Part shown: positions 49,951 through 59,511 of the stretch, in pieces | Layout: each line of letters begins with the position of its first letter | How positions within the stretch are numbered: the stretch's first letter is position 1 | From: JAGVSZ01 sp963716855 | GTDB taxonomy: Bacteria > Pseudomonadota > Gammaproteobacteria > Burkholderiales > SG8-39 | Assembly (NCBI GenBank): GCA_963716855.1 | Contig: CAVQUV010000016.1 | Span: forward strand, 310,001-374,000 | Direction: 5' to 3' | Length of the DNA: 64,000 nt | Translations under genes and position numbers: made by a program | Notes under the pieces: model-generated | Told to the model about the DNA's origin: nothing | The model's database searches: none | The model's input: only the letters and a program-made list of their open reading frames with translations

Positions 49951-51000
49951 ATGTTGCTCCGTTCGTCCGCTGGAATCGTGCTCGCGCTGTCGGTTGCGTT
50001 CGGTGCTGCGGCGCAGGTCTTGCCGAAAAATCAGTTCAAGGTCATCGGGCTCAACAGCCCGACGGTCGCCTCGATCGTGGACGAGCTGCCCTTCTGGCGC
50101 GAGACGCTGCCGAAGGCCTCCAACGGCGCCATTACCGCCGATGTCACGCCGCTCGACCAGATGGGGATCGACGACAAGACGATGCTGCGCCTGCTGCGGC
50201 TCGGGGTCATGGACTTCGCGGGCATGGACATCTCCAAGATGGCCGGGGACGACCCGCGCTTCGAGGGCTGCGATCTCGCCGGCATCACGCTGGATGCCGA
50301 CAAGGCCCGCGCGGGGTGCAACGCCTACCGTGAGGTCATCGACCGCCAGATGCAGAAGAACTGGAACGCCAAGTTGCTCGCGTTCGGCGGCAACCCGCCG
50401 CAGGTGTTCTGGTGCCGCGGGATGCTCGGCGGCCTCGCCGATCTCAAGGGCAAGAAGGTGCGCGTGTTCAACAATACGATGCGCGATTTCCTCGGCGGCG
50501 TCGGCGCGACCGCGGTGAGCATGGCCTTCGCCGAGGTGGTGCCGGCCCTCAACAACGGCGTGGTCGACTGCGGCGTCACCGGCAGCCTGTCGGGCAACAC
50601 GGCCGGCTGGCCGGAAGTCACCAAGTCGCTCTATCCGATGTCGCTCGGCTGGAGCATCAACGTCATGGCGGTCAACCTGAACACCTGGAAGCGGCTCGAG
50701 CCGAAGACCCAGGAGTTCCTGCTCGCGCAGGTCAAGGCCTACGAGGACAAGATGTGGCAGACGCTGAAGAAGGCGACGGAGGAAGCGGACAACTGCAACA
50801 CCGGCAAGCAGCCGTGCACCATGGGCAAGCTCGCCAACATCACCATCGTGCCGGTGAAGCCGGCCGAGGCCCAGCAGCACAAGACGCTGGTCGAAGGCGC
50901 GGTCCTCGCCGGCTGGGCGAAGCGCTGCGGGCGTGAATGCGCGATAGAGTGGAACAACACGGTCGGCAAGACCCTCGGGCTCGCGGCACCGACCAACTGA
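49951..51000 (+). CDS. TRAP transporter substrate-binding protein (DctP-like), second system
   Basis: A 349-residue periplasmic protein with a signal peptide (to AAAQ near residue 22) and GGAGGAG four bases before the ATG. The DctP fold shows in LADLKGKKVRVFNNTMRDFL and the hinge helix VVPALNNGVVDCGVTGSLSG. Unusually it carries six or so cysteines (GCDLAG, GCNAY, NCNTGKQPC, KRCGREC), so disulfides are likely. It is followed by both permease genes. Confidence 0.9.
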   Translation: MLLRSSAGIVLALSVAFGAAAQVLPKNQFKVIGLNSPTVASIVDELPFWRETLPKASNGAITADVTPLDQMGIDDKTMLRLLRLGVMDFAGMDISKMAGDDPRFEGCDLAGITLDADKARAGCNAYREVIDRQMQKNWNAKLLAFGGNPPQVFWCRGMLGGLADLKGKKVRVFNNTMRDFLGGVGATAVSMAFAEVVPALNNGVVDCGVTGSLSGNTAGWPEVTKSLYPMSLGWSINVMAVNLNTWKRLEPKTQEFLLAQVKAYEDKMWQTLKKATEEADNCNTGKQPCTMGKLANITIVPVKPAEAQQHKTLVEGAVLAGWAKRCGRECAIEWNNTVGKTLGLAAPTN

Positions 51001-51123
51001 GCTGAGCGCATGTAGCCCGCCGCGGGGCCCCTCCAGAGGGTCGGGCAGGCCCGGGCGCCGATTCGCGCGCGAGGCCGCGGCGCGCGTCCCTTCAGGGTTC
51101 TGCGGCGCCAAGAGGAGGGCCGG

Positions 51124-51711
51124 TTGGACGCGTTGATGCACGGCGTGCGGCGCCTGACGCGCTGGGGTCTGTGGCTCGGCGGGGCGCTGGTGCTCGCGGC
51201 GGCGATCCTGATCGGCATCGATGTCGTCCTGCGCAAGTTCTTCGCACGGTCAATCGGCGGCGCGGACGAGCTCGCCGGCTACGCGCTCGCGATCGGCACT
51301 GCCTGGGCGCTCGGCGCTGCGCTGCTCGATCGCGCGCACATCCGCATCGATTCGCTCTACGTCCTTTTACCCGCGCGGCTGCGCCTGGTCCTCGATTTCA
51401 TCGGCCTGATCCTGTTCGTCGGGTTCTTCGGCCTGATCGCGCGGCACGCGTGGAACGTGGTCGAGCAGTCCTGGAGCGCGGGCTCGCGCAGCCAGTCGGC
51501 GCTGCAGACCCCCACCGTGATCCCCCAGGCGATCTGGTTTGTCGGGCTGGTGCTGTTTGTAGTGGTCGGGATCGTGCTTTTCGTCTACGCGCTGCGCCTG
51601 GCAGCGCGCGGGGAAACGAGCGCAGTGGCGGCGGCCATCGGCACACGCTCGGCCCAAGAGGACGTCGAAGCCGAAATCACGCGCCTCAAAGAGCGCCAGT
51701 CGCGCGGATAG
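51124..51711 (+). CDS. TRAP small permease (DctQ)
   Basis: A 195-residue protein with four membrane helices (LWLGGALVLAAAILIGIDVV, ELAGYALAIGTAWALGAALL, LRLVLDFIGLILFVGFFGLI, IPQAIWFVGLVLFVVVGIVL). I keep the TTG at 51124 because GAGGAGG lies just upstream; the ATG at 51136 is the alternative. It is intact, unlike the DctQ at 22.2 kb. Confidence 0.88.
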   Translation: MDALMHGVRRLTRWGLWLGGALVLAAAILIGIDVVLRKFFARSIGGADELAGYALAIGTAWALGAALLDRAHIRIDSLYVLLPARLRLVLDFIGLILFVGFFGLIARHAWNVVEQSWSAGSRSQSALQTPTVIPQAIWFVGLVLFVVVGIVLFVYALRLAARGETSAVAAAIGTRSAQEDVEAEITRLKERQSRG

Positions 51712-51723
51712 GGCGAGTCCCGA

Positions 51724-53010
51724 ATGCTGCTCTGGGCGCTCGCCATCCTCATCGGGGTGCTCGCTCTCGCCGTGCCGGTCGCGGCAGGACTCGGCGTGCT
51801 CGGCCTCGCGCTCGCGGAGCTCTATTCCAAGCTGCCGCTCACGCTCGCCATCGGCGAGATGAGCTGGGCGACGTCGAACAACTTCCTGCTGGTCGCGATT
51901 CCCTTCTTCGTCCTGCTCGGCGAGGTGCTGCTGCGCTCCGGCATGGCCGAGCGGATGTACAACGCACTCGTGCTGTGGATGCCCTGGCTACCCGGCGGGC
52001 TGATGCACTCGAACATCGTCGCCTGCGCGATGTTCGCCGCCACGTCGGGCTCGAGCGTGGCGACGGCCGCCACGATCGGCACTGTGGCGATGGGCGAGAT
52101 CCGCAAGCACGGCTACTCGGAGCGCCTCTTCCTCGGCACGATCGCCGCCGGCGGCACGCTCGGGATCCTGATCCCGCCGTCGATCAACCTGATCGTGTAC
52201 GGCGTGCTGACCGACTCGTCGATCCCGAAGCTCTATCTCGCCGGGATCTTCCCGGGGCTGGTGCTCGCCGGCCTGTTCATGTTGACCGTGCTTGTCCTCT
52301 GCATCGCGCGCCCGGCGCTCGGCGGACGCCGGACCACGGCGAGCTGGGAGATGCGGGTGCGGGCGCTGCCCGACCTCATCCCGCCGGTCGTGATCTTCAT
52401 CGCCGTCATCGGCTCGATCTACGCGGGGTGGGCCACCGCCACGGAATCGGCCGCGCTCGGCGTGCTCGCGGCCGTTGCGGTTGCCGCCTGGCATCGCCAG
52501 CTGAGCGTGCGCATGCTGCTCGACGCCTTCGAGGGCACGATGCGCACCACCGCCATGATCATGGCGATCCTGATCGCCGCCTACTTCCTTAACTTCGTGA
52601 TCACCTCGATCGGCCTCACCGCGCAGGTCAACGGGTTCATCATCGGTCTCGGGCTCACTTCGACCCAGCTCCTCGTCGCCGTGATCGTGTTCTACCTGGT
52701 TCTCGGCATGTTCATGGAGACGCTGTCGATGATGGTCGCCACGGTGCCGATCATCGCGCCGATCATGTTCAAGGCCGGTTTCGACCCGATCTGGTTCGGC
52801 GTGCTGATCGTGATCCTGATGGAGACGGCGATGATCACGCCGCCGGTCGGCATCAACCTCTACGTGGTGCAGGGCCTGCGCTCGCGCGGCAGGATCGACG
52901 ACGTGATCATCGGCGCGGCGCCGTTCGTCGTGACGATGCTCCTGATGATCGTGGTGCTCTCGGTGTGGCCGGCGGTTGCGCTCTGGCTGCCGCAGGGCGC
53001 GGCGAACTGA
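51724..53010 (+). CDS. TRAP large permease (DctM)
   Basis: A 428-residue membrane protein with about 12 helices. MFAATSGSSVATAATIGTVA and GGTLGILIPPSINLIVYGVL hold the conserved hairpin and sodium-site regions, and IVILMETAMITPPVGINLYV closes the second repeat. With the DctP and DctQ genes immediately before it, it forms a complete secondary importer driven by sodium. It converges with hyuA after about 90 bases. Confidence 0.93.
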   Translation: MLLWALAILIGVLALAVPVAAGLGVLGLALAELYSKLPLTLAIGEMSWATSNNFLLVAIPFFVLLGEVLLRSGMAERMYNALVLWMPWLPGGLMHSNIVACAMFAATSGSSVATAATIGTVAMGEIRKHGYSERLFLGTIAAGGTLGILIPPSINLIVYGVLTDSSIPKLYLAGIFPGLVLAGLFMLTVLVLCIARPALGGRRTTASWEMRVRALPDLIPPVVIFIAVIGSIYAGWATATESAALGVLAAVAVAAWHRQLSVRMLLDAFEGTMRTTAMIMAILIAAYFLNFVITSIGLTAQVNGFIIGLGLTSTQLLVAVIVFYLVLGMFMETLSMMVATVPIIAPIMFKAGFDPIWFGVLIVILMETAMITPPVGINLYVVQGLRSRGRIDDVIIGAAPFVVTMLLMIVVLSVWPAVALWLPQGAAN

Positions 53011-53097
53011 GCGGGGAGTGTCTCAGTGCAGGGGGTCACACCCTCGCGCGCGTCCGACAAGTGACCACCGGCGCTGCCGTCCGCAGCGCTTTTCCGT

Positions 53098-55185
53098 CTA
53101 GCCGAGCTCGATCACGATGTTTCCGCCGGTGTCGAGGCTCGCCTTCGCGCCCGGCGGAATGACGCAGGTCGCGTCGTACTCCTCGATGATGAGCGGTCCG
53201 ACGCGCGCCAGGGCGAGGTCGGAGCGCCGGAGGATCGGGGTCTCGACCCAACCGTGCGGCGTGCCGAACCAGGCCGGACGCGGGGGCGGCGGCTCGGGCT
53301 CGGCGCGGCTCGGGCGCACGCGCTCGGGCACGCCCGCACCTTCGCGCACGCCCTGACCGACGACCTGGATCGACACCAGCTCCACCGGTTCGTCGGGGCC
53401 GGCGCGATGGCCGTAGGTCTTTTCATGCTCCTCGCCGAACGCGGCCTCGAGATGCGCGAGCATCTTGGCGTCGAGTCGCCCCTCGGGCACCGGCACCGGC
53501 AGCTCGTAGCTCTGACCCTGGTAATGCAGCGCCGCTGCGCGGCGCAGCCGCGCCCGCGCGCCGCTGAAGCCCTCGATCGCTAACTGGGTCGTCGCCTGAT
53601 CGGCCAGTGCATCCCAGGCGCGCTCGATCCCCGCCAGCTCGGCCTGGCGCAGGAGGCGCCGGAACGTGCGCGAGTAGTGGTGCTCGACGTCGGCATAGAG
53701 CAGCCCAAACGACGAGAAGAGGCCGGCGGAGGGAGGCACCACCACTCGGCTCATGCCGAGGGCGCCCGCCATCCCGCACGCGAACAGCGGGCCGTTGCCG
53801 CCGAACGCGAAGAGGGCGAATTCGCGCGGATCGCGTCCCCGTTCGGTCGAAACCGCCTTGATCGCGCGGATCATGTTCGACGCCGCGATCTGGTGCGCGC
53901 CGTATGCCGCCCGCTCGGGCGACATCCCGAGCGGCCGGGCGATCGTCTCGGTGAAGACGCGCCGCGCCTTCTCCGCGTTCAGCTTCAGCGCGCCGCCCAC
54001 CAGATGCCTGGGATTGATGTAACCGAGCAGGACATTCGCGTCGGTAACGGTTGCCACCGTCCCGCCCGTGTCGTAGCAGACCGGGCCGGGCGACGCGCCC
54101 GCGCTCTCGGGACCGATCTGCAACGCGCCGCCGCCGTCGATCCATACCAGCGACCCGCCGCCCGCGCCCACTTCGGCAAGGTCGATCGCCGGCACCTTCA
54201 GGGTGTAGCCCGCGCCCGTGAGCAGCCGGGAGCCGACCATGATGCCGGCGCCCACCGAGTACTCGGCGGCGCGCGTCACCGCACCGTCCTCGACGATCGC
54301 GGCCTTTGCCGTCGTGCCGCCCATGTCGAAGGTGATGATCTTTGGCAGCGCCTTCGCGCGCGCGAGCGCCTGTGCGCCCACCACGCCGCCCGCCGGACCG
54401 GACTCGATGATGTTCATCGGCCGTTCCATCGCGGCGCCATCGGTGCTCAGGCCGCCGTTCGACTGCATGAGCAGCACACGCGCCGGGATGCCCGTCTCGT
54501 CGAGGCCGCGGCGCAGCGCACGCAGGTAGCGAGCGACGACGGGCATGACGTACGCGTTCACCACCGTTGTCGAGGTGCGCTCGTACTCCTTGATCTCGGG
54601 CAGCACCTCGCAGGAGATGCTGAGCGGAAGGTTGGGCGCCTTCGCGAGAAGGATCGCCTTCAGCGCGAGCTCGTGCGCCGGGTTGGTGAAGGAGTTGAGC
54701 AGGCAGACGGCAATCGTCTCGACCTTCTCGGCGAGCAGCGCATCGACGGCCCGCTCGGCGTCGTGCGGGTCGAGCGCTCGCTCGACCCGGCCTTGGGCAT
54801 CGATGCGCTCGTCGACGACCTGACGCAGATACCGCTCGACCAGCGGCGCCGGCTTCGTCCAGCCGATGTCGTAGAGCCGCGGCATTCGCAGGGTCCGGAT
54901 CTCCAGGATGTCGCGAAATCCCTTCGAGGTGATGAGGCCGACGCGCGCGCCCTTGTGCTCGAGGATCGCATTCGAGGCGACCGTCGTGCCGTGACGGATC
55001 TCCTCGATCGCCTTCCCGTCGAGACCGGTTTCCCGGAACAGCTCCGCGAGCCCCTCGACGATCGCCTCGGCATAGTTCGCGACGCTCGAGCCGACCTTCT
55101 TCGTATGGATCGTGCCGTCCGAGCCGAGCAGCACGATGTCGGTGAATGTTCCGCCGACGTCGACGCCGACCCGATAGCTGATCAT
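53098..55185 (-). CDS. hyuA: Hydantoinase/oxoprolinase subunit A
   Basis: A 695-residue ATP-dependent amidohydrolase subunit. The N-terminal actin-like motif RVGVDVGGTFTDIVLLGSDG and the internal IITFDMGGTTAKAAIVEDGA are diagnostic, and ALFAFGGNGPLFACGMAGAL lies in the third domain. With subunit B it opens a cyclic amide such as N-methylhydantoin, hydantoin or 5-oxoproline (acetone carboxylase subunits are a more distant option). It starts four bases after hyuB ends. Confidence 0.93.
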   Translation of the reverse strand: MISYRVGVDVGGTFTDIVLLGSDGTIHTKKVGSSVANYAEAIVEGLAELFRETGLDGKAIEEIRHGTTVASNAILEHKGARVGLITSKGFRDILEIRTLRMPRLYDIGWTKPAPLVERYLRQVVDERIDAQGRVERALDPHDAERAVDALLAEKVETIAVCLLNSFTNPAHELALKAILLAKAPNLPLSISCEVLPEIKEYERTSTTVVNAYVMPVVARYLRALRRGLDETGIPARVLLMQSNGGLSTDGAAMERPMNIIESGPAGGVVGAQALARAKALPKIITFDMGGTTAKAAIVEDGAVTRAAEYSVGAGIMVGSRLLTGAGYTLKVPAIDLAEVGAGGGSLVWIDGGGALQIGPESAGASPGPVCYDTGGTVATVTDANVLLGYINPRHLVGGALKLNAEKARRVFTETIARPLGMSPERAAYGAHQIAASNMIRAIKAVSTERGRDPREFALFAFGGNGPLFACGMAGALGMSRVVVPPSAGLFSSFGLLYADVEHHYSRTFRRLLRQAELAGIERAWDALADQATTQLAIEGFSGARARLRRAAALHYQGQSYELPVPVPEGRLDAKMLAHLEAAFGEEHEKTYGHRAGPDEPVELVSIQVVGQGVREGAGVPERVRPSRAEPEPPPPRPAWFGTPHGWVETPILRRSDLALARVGPLIIEEYDATCVIPPGAKASLDTGGNIVIELG

Positions 55186-55189
55186 CGGC

Positions 55190-56986
55190 TCACTCTGCCG
55201 CGCCGGGCGATGGGATCGGGTCGTGCCACTGTACCTTCGGCACCTCCCGCCAGCCGCGGGTCGCGCGAATCTCCTCGCGGCGCCGCTTCGTCGCCGCCTC
55301 GTCCACGACCCACCGCTTCACGTCGACCACGACGCCGTAGTCGAACGCGGCCTTTTCGGGGGAGAGCAGCTCGTTGCGCACGTCTTTCAGCACGGCGGCG
55401 GGATCGCGGTCCAGCGGATCGCCCCAGCCGCCTGCGCCGGCGAGCACGTGTCGGAACACATCGCCGCGCTTGATGTTCATCGTCAGCTTGCCGGGCAGCG
55501 TGCGATTTTCCCCGTCGGGATTGAGATAGTTCTCCGACGGCCGGCCGGGGCTGCCACCGTACAGACCGAAGGGCCGGTGGTCGCGGCGATCGGAGCGTAC
55601 CTGCAGCACGCCCTCGGCTTCGTTGAAGCGGTAGTCGCGCCTGAACGGGACACCGCCGCGGTACTTGCCCGCGCCCGCCTTGTCGGGCACGAACTCGTAG
55701 GTGAGGAGCGAGATCGGGTGCTCGGCCTCGGTCACCTCGATCGAGTGCGAGGCCATGTTGGCGAACATGTGCGAGTTGCCGTCGAGCCCGTCGGCCCACG
55801 GCCGCGCGCCCCAGGCACCGCAGGTGAAGTCCACGTAGACGAACGGCCGGCGATCGGCGTAATAGCCGCCGATCGAGATCCCGGTGTTGCCGCCGTCGCC
55901 TGCCGCTTTCACCCTGTCGGGCAGCATCATTGCGAGCGCGCCGAAGATGCAGTCGGTCATGCGAAACCCGGTGAGGCCGCGCGCTGCGCACGCGGCCGGA
56001 AGGACGCCGTTGCCGACCGTGCCCGGCGGGCAGATCACCTCGATCGCGCGGAACACGCCCTCGTTGTTCGGGATGCCGGGCGGCAGCACCGAGCGCACGC
56101 CGGTGTAGGAGGCGGCCTTCGTGAACGAGAGCGTGTTGTTGATCGCGCCCTTCACCTGGGGATGGGTACCGGTCCAGTCAACCACCATGTGGCCGCCGCG
56201 CTTGCGTATGGTGACGAACAGCCGGATCGGCTTGCCGTAGTCGATGCCGTCGTCGTCGATCCAGTCCTCGAAGCTCCATTCGCCCTCCGGCAGCTTTTCG
56301 AGCGCGGCGCGCGTCAGGCGCTCGGCGTAGTCAATTGTTTCCTTCATGTAGACGCGGATCTGGTCCGGGCCGTACTTGGCGACGAGCTCGGCGAACTGCC
56401 GCTCGGCGATGTGGCAAGCCGCGAGCTGCGCGCGCAGGTCGCCGAACACTTGCACCGGCAGGCGGACGTTCTTCTCGATGAACGTCATCAGCGTCTTGTT
56501 GAGCTTGCCCGCCTCGTAGAGCTTGAGCGGCGCGATGCGCAAGCCCTCGGCGTAGATCTCGGTCGAATCGGACGCGTTGGACCCGGCGACCCGCCCGCCG
56601 ACGTCCGAGTGGTGGCACACCGTGCAGGCGAACGCGAGCCGCTGCCCGTCGTGATAGAGCGGCTTGAAGACGAAGATGTCGGGCAGGTGCATTCCGCCAT
56701 CGAACGGATCGTTCATGATGAAGACGTCGCCCGAGGCCATGTCGTCACGGTAGTGACGCATGATCGATTCCATCGCCGTGGGCACCGACCCGAGGTGCCC
56801 CGGGAGCGTGAGGCCCTGCGCTACCAGCTTCCCCTCGGCGTCGGCGAAGCCGGTGGAATAATCCATGTTGTCCTTCAGTACCCCCGAATAGGTCGTGCGG
56901 AAGACGGTGAGCGCCATCTCGTCGGCGATCGAGAACATGGCGTTCTTGAACAGTTCGAAGGCGATCGGGTCGTGGTCGGCCGTCAT
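55190..56986 (-). CDS. hyuB: Hydantoinase/oxoprolinase subunit B
   Basis: A 598-residue partner of HyuA. Hallmarks are ELFKNAMFSIADEMALTVFR at the start, GDVFIMNDPFDGGMHLPDIF, ACTVCHHSDVGGRVAGSNAS and TGVRSVLPPGIPNNEGVFRA. The conserved HHxDVGG metal-binding region is intact. The ATG at 56986 is preceded by a purine-rich stretch; longer open frame belongs to the divergent gene. It is divergent from the SelA-like gene with about 70 bases between. Confidence 0.93.
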   Translation of the reverse strand: MTADHDPIAFELFKNAMFSIADEMALTVFRTTYSGVLKDNMDYSTGFADAEGKLVAQGLTLPGHLGSVPTAMESIMRHYRDDMASGDVFIMNDPFDGGMHLPDIFVFKPLYHDGQRLAFACTVCHHSDVGGRVAGSNASDSTEIYAEGLRIAPLKLYEAGKLNKTLMTFIEKNVRLPVQVFGDLRAQLAACHIAERQFAELVAKYGPDQIRVYMKETIDYAERLTRAALEKLPEGEWSFEDWIDDDGIDYGKPIRLFVTIRKRGGHMVVDWTGTHPQVKGAINNTLSFTKAASYTGVRSVLPPGIPNNEGVFRAIEVICPPGTVGNGVLPAACAARGLTGFRMTDCIFGALAMMLPDRVKAAGDGGNTGISIGGYYADRRPFVYVDFTCGAWGARPWADGLDGNSHMFANMASHSIEVTEAEHPISLLTYEFVPDKAGAGKYRGGVPFRRDYRFNEAEGVLQVRSDRRDHRPFGLYGGSPGRPSENYLNPDGENRTLPGKLTMNIKRGDVFRHVLAGAGGWGDPLDRDPAAVLKDVRNELLSPEKAAFDYGVVVDVKRWVVDEAATKRRREEIRATRGWREVPKVQWHDPIPSPGAAE

Positions 56987-57055
56987 TCGCGCGGGGTCTC
57001 CTGGCGAAGGCAGCCAGTATATGATGCGGCGGATCCGGCGCGATACGAAGCGAAA

Positions 57056-58297
57056 ATGGACAAGGCCATCGTCTACACCGCACTCGGCGTCAGACGCAGG
57101 ATCAACGCCGCCGGGACGCTCACGCGCCTTGGCGGTGCGCTGATGGCACCCGAAGTGATCGAGGCCATGGCCGCGGCGGCCGCCTGGTCGGTGGACATCG
57201 GCGAGCTCCAGGCCGCGGCGAGTCGCACGATCGCGCGGATCACGGGCGCGCAGGCGGGGCTGGTGACCACCGGCGCGGCCGCAGCCCTCACCCTGGCGGC
57301 CGCGGCGAGCATGACGCGCTGGGACATCGGGCGGATGGCCGCGCTGCCGCACGCTGAGGGTTTTCCGAACGAGATTCTCCTGCCTCGAACGCATCGCACC
57401 GGCTACGCACATTCCTTGCAGGCGGCCGGTGCGCGGCTCGTCGATCTCGGTCACAACGACCGCGGGACCGGCGCCGGCGTGCGGGGGATCGAGCCGTGGG
57501 AGATCGAGGCCGCGATCACGCGCAATACGGTCGCGTTCGCGTTCTCGGCGAACCCATCGAACATCCAGGATCTGCCGACCGTCGTGTCGGTGTGCGGGGC
57601 CCGTGGGCTGCCGGTGATTGTCGATGCCGCCGCGCAGCTGCCGCCCAAGGCGAACCTGCGCTGCTACATCGAACTCGGCGCCGACCTCGTCGCCTTTTCG
57701 GGCGGCAAGGCGATCGGCGGACCCCAGGCCTCGGGCATCCTTGCCGGCCGCCGTGACCTGGTCGGTGCTGCCCTTGTGCAGCAACTCGACATGGACGTCG
57801 CGCCCGAGACGTGGACGCCGCCCGATCTCGTCGATCGCGATGCGCTAAGGGGCGTGCCGCATCATGGCCTCGGGCGCGGCTTCAAGGCAGGAAAGGAAGA
57901 AATCATTGGCTTGCTCGTCGCGCTGGAGCGCTTTGCTGCTGCCGACGACGAGGCGGTGAACCGGCAGCGCGAGGTCCGGCTGACGCGGGTCATCGCCCTG
58001 CTCGGAGCGCTGTCGGGCGTCAGCGCGCGAGTGCTGACAGCGCGCGAAACGGGGCGCGTGCCGGTGGTGCAGCTCACGATCGACCCTTCCATTGTCGGCG
58101 CCAGCGCGATCGAGCTGAGCGCGCGCCTGCAGCGCGGCGACCCGCCGGTGCATCTGTCGGAGCGGTTCGCGAGTCAGAACGTTCTGATCGTCGATCCGCA
58201 AGCCCTCCAGCCCGAGGATGACGAGGTCGTGGCCGATGCGATAAGACGCGCGGTGACCGGCGCACTCTCCCACGCGCGCAAGCCGGAGGCGGGCTGA
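57056..58297 (+). CDS. SelA-like PLP-dependent enzyme
   Basis: A 413-residue protein of the selenocysteine-synthase-like branch of fold type I PLP enzymes. The N-terminus RRRINAAGTLTRLGGALMAP and the lysine site LVAFSGGKAIGGPQASGILA match the family, as does GLVTTGAAAALTLAAAA. Stand-alone members near catabolic operons are eliminases or ammonia-lyases rather than selenium transferases, and no selB or tRNA-Sec is seen. It probably removes ammonia from an amino acid derived from the HyuAB product. TATGAT-like sequence lies in the divergent gap. Confidence 0.82.
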   Translation: MDKAIVYTALGVRRRINAAGTLTRLGGALMAPEVIEAMAAAAAWSVDIGELQAAASRTIARITGAQAGLVTTGAAAALTLAAAASMTRWDIGRMAALPHAEGFPNEILLPRTHRTGYAHSLQAAGARLVDLGHNDRGTGAGVRGIEPWEIEAAITRNTVAFAFSANPSNIQDLPTVVSVCGARGLPVIVDAAAQLPPKANLRCYIELGADLVAFSGGKAIGGPQASGILAGRRDLVGAALVQQLDMDVAPETWTPPDLVDRDALRGVPHHGLGRGFKAGKEEIIGLLVALERFAAADDEAVNRQREVRLTRVIALLGALSGVSARVLTARETGRVPVVQLTIDPSIVGASAIELSARLQRGDPPVHLSERFASQNVLIVDPQALQPEDDEVVADAIRRAVTGALSHARKPEAG

Positions 58298-58449
58298 AGA
58301 CCCAGGTAGGTCCGACGCTCGCCGACGATCCAGCGGGTATCTAGGAGATGGGACACGAAGCCGTTCGGATCGTCACCGACGCGCGCCTTACCTGCGAGCG
58401 GCTCGCAATGATCGGCCGGCAGAGGTTCGACGCACTATCGGAGGCGCTC

Positions 58450-58871
58450 GGCGCCCGCGCCCCGAAAGCGAACGCGCGCCCTTAGTGCGGACCCGGATCC
58501 CGCGCCCCGGGCTGGGTGGGCGGCGGCGCTTCAGGTAATCGCGGAGGGCCTTCGCGACGAGGCGAACGGCGACCAGCAAGCCGAGTCCCGCGGCTGCAAA
58601 CAGGATTTGGTTGCTTTCGCCAGTCGTCATCTCGCCGCCGAAATGGGCGAGGAGGAAGCTCGCCGGGGCGACCCCGGCAAGCGTTGCAAGGGCGAAGCGC
58701 CAGAATGAGAGCACCGTGAGGCCGGCGGCATAGCTGATCACGTCGAACGAGATGAACGACAGTAATCGGCTTGCGAACACGACCCCCGTGAGTGCGTTTT
58801 GCGAGCCGAAAGCCTTCTTGGCCGTCGCGACAGGTTTTCACGAGCAGGTTCAGCGTCTCGATGGTGTTCAT
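58450..58871 (-). pseudogene. Chimeric remnant: DUF2383 start joined to TVP38 end
   Basis: On the minus strand from 58871 the first 25 codons (MNTIETLNLLVKTCRDGQEG) are the start of a DUF2383 ferritin-like protein. Near 58810 the sequence changes frame into GSQNALTGVVFASRLLSF and then ISFDVISYAAGLTVLSFWRF and LATLAGVAPASFLLAHFGGE, almost identical to the C-terminal half of the TVP38 gene at 25300-25998. The TVP38 N-terminus is gone. This is a deletion junction between two genes, with no likely product. Confidence 0.8.
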
Positions 58872-59016
58872 GTGGTGGTTCCCGCAGGCAGGACTACCCG
58901 CGACCTGCATTCGTCGTGACCGAACGCGAGACCGACGAGGCTAAGACGCGGTCGATCTGAGCGGGATGTGTCGGCGGATTCGAATCGGCGGTGCGCCACC
59001 GGACCTTCCCGGCCTC

Positions 59017-59511
59017 CTAGAACGGATGAACCTGCTTGAAACGGACAAGAATGCGTTCGAGGTCTTCGGCCTTTTCGGATTCGCCTTGCGCCTTCGCTTT
59101 CTCAACGTTTTCTTGGATCAAGCGCTGAATCTCGCGCAGACCGTCTTTTGATTGAAGCAAAGCGCCTCCCAGTCCGGCGGCGGCCGTCGTCGATAGATTT
59201 TCTTGCTCAGCGATTGCACCTACTTCATGCGCGGTGAGTTCGGGTCCACCGGCCATGTTCTGCTGTCGTCCGAACAGGCCTGTGCGCAACATTTCCTTCA
59301 GGCGCAGTCCCATGTCGCCGCCGACGGCGTCCCCAAGGCTTTCAACTAACGCCAACGCTCTTTCCTGCTGAGCCACCCAACTTTGTATCGCATGGGATGC
59401 CAATGTAAGGGACGGCTCACCCATGAGCGTGCTGAGCCGCTCCAATCGATCCTTTATCCCTGCCTGCAGGGGGATCTGACCCTCGGTTGCTGGTTCTCGT
59501 GTCGTCATCAT
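59017..59511 (-). CDS. Hypothetical helical protein
   Basis: A 164-residue soluble protein beginning MMTTREPATEGQIPLQAG, with most of its length in amphipathic helices (IKDRLERLSTLMGEPSLTLA, AEQENLSTTAAAGLGGALLQ, EIQRLIQENVEKAKAQGESE). There is no signal or membrane segment. I recognise no family. Its composition differs from the remnants around it, so I regard it as a real gene, but it has no clear partner. The longer frame upstream lacks protein character. Confidence 0.55.
   Translation of the reverse strand: MMTTREPATEGQIPLQAGIKDRLERLSTLMGEPSLTLASHAIQSWVAQQERALALVESLGDAVGGDMGLRLKEMLRTGLFGRQQNMAGGPELTAHEVGAIAEQENLSTTAAAGLGGALLQSKDGLREIQRLIQENVEKAKAQGESEKAEDLERILVRFKQVHPF

Noticed and set aside
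55223..57055. Upstream extension of the SelA-like gene into a 1024-codon frame
   Set aside because: The extension lies antisense to hyuB. Family similarity starts exactly at the ATG at 57056.
57056..58297. True selenocysteine synthase (selA)
   Set aside because: The fold fits, but no selB, selD or tRNA-Sec is present and the gene is embedded among catabolic genes, so a stand-alone PLP lyase role is preferred.
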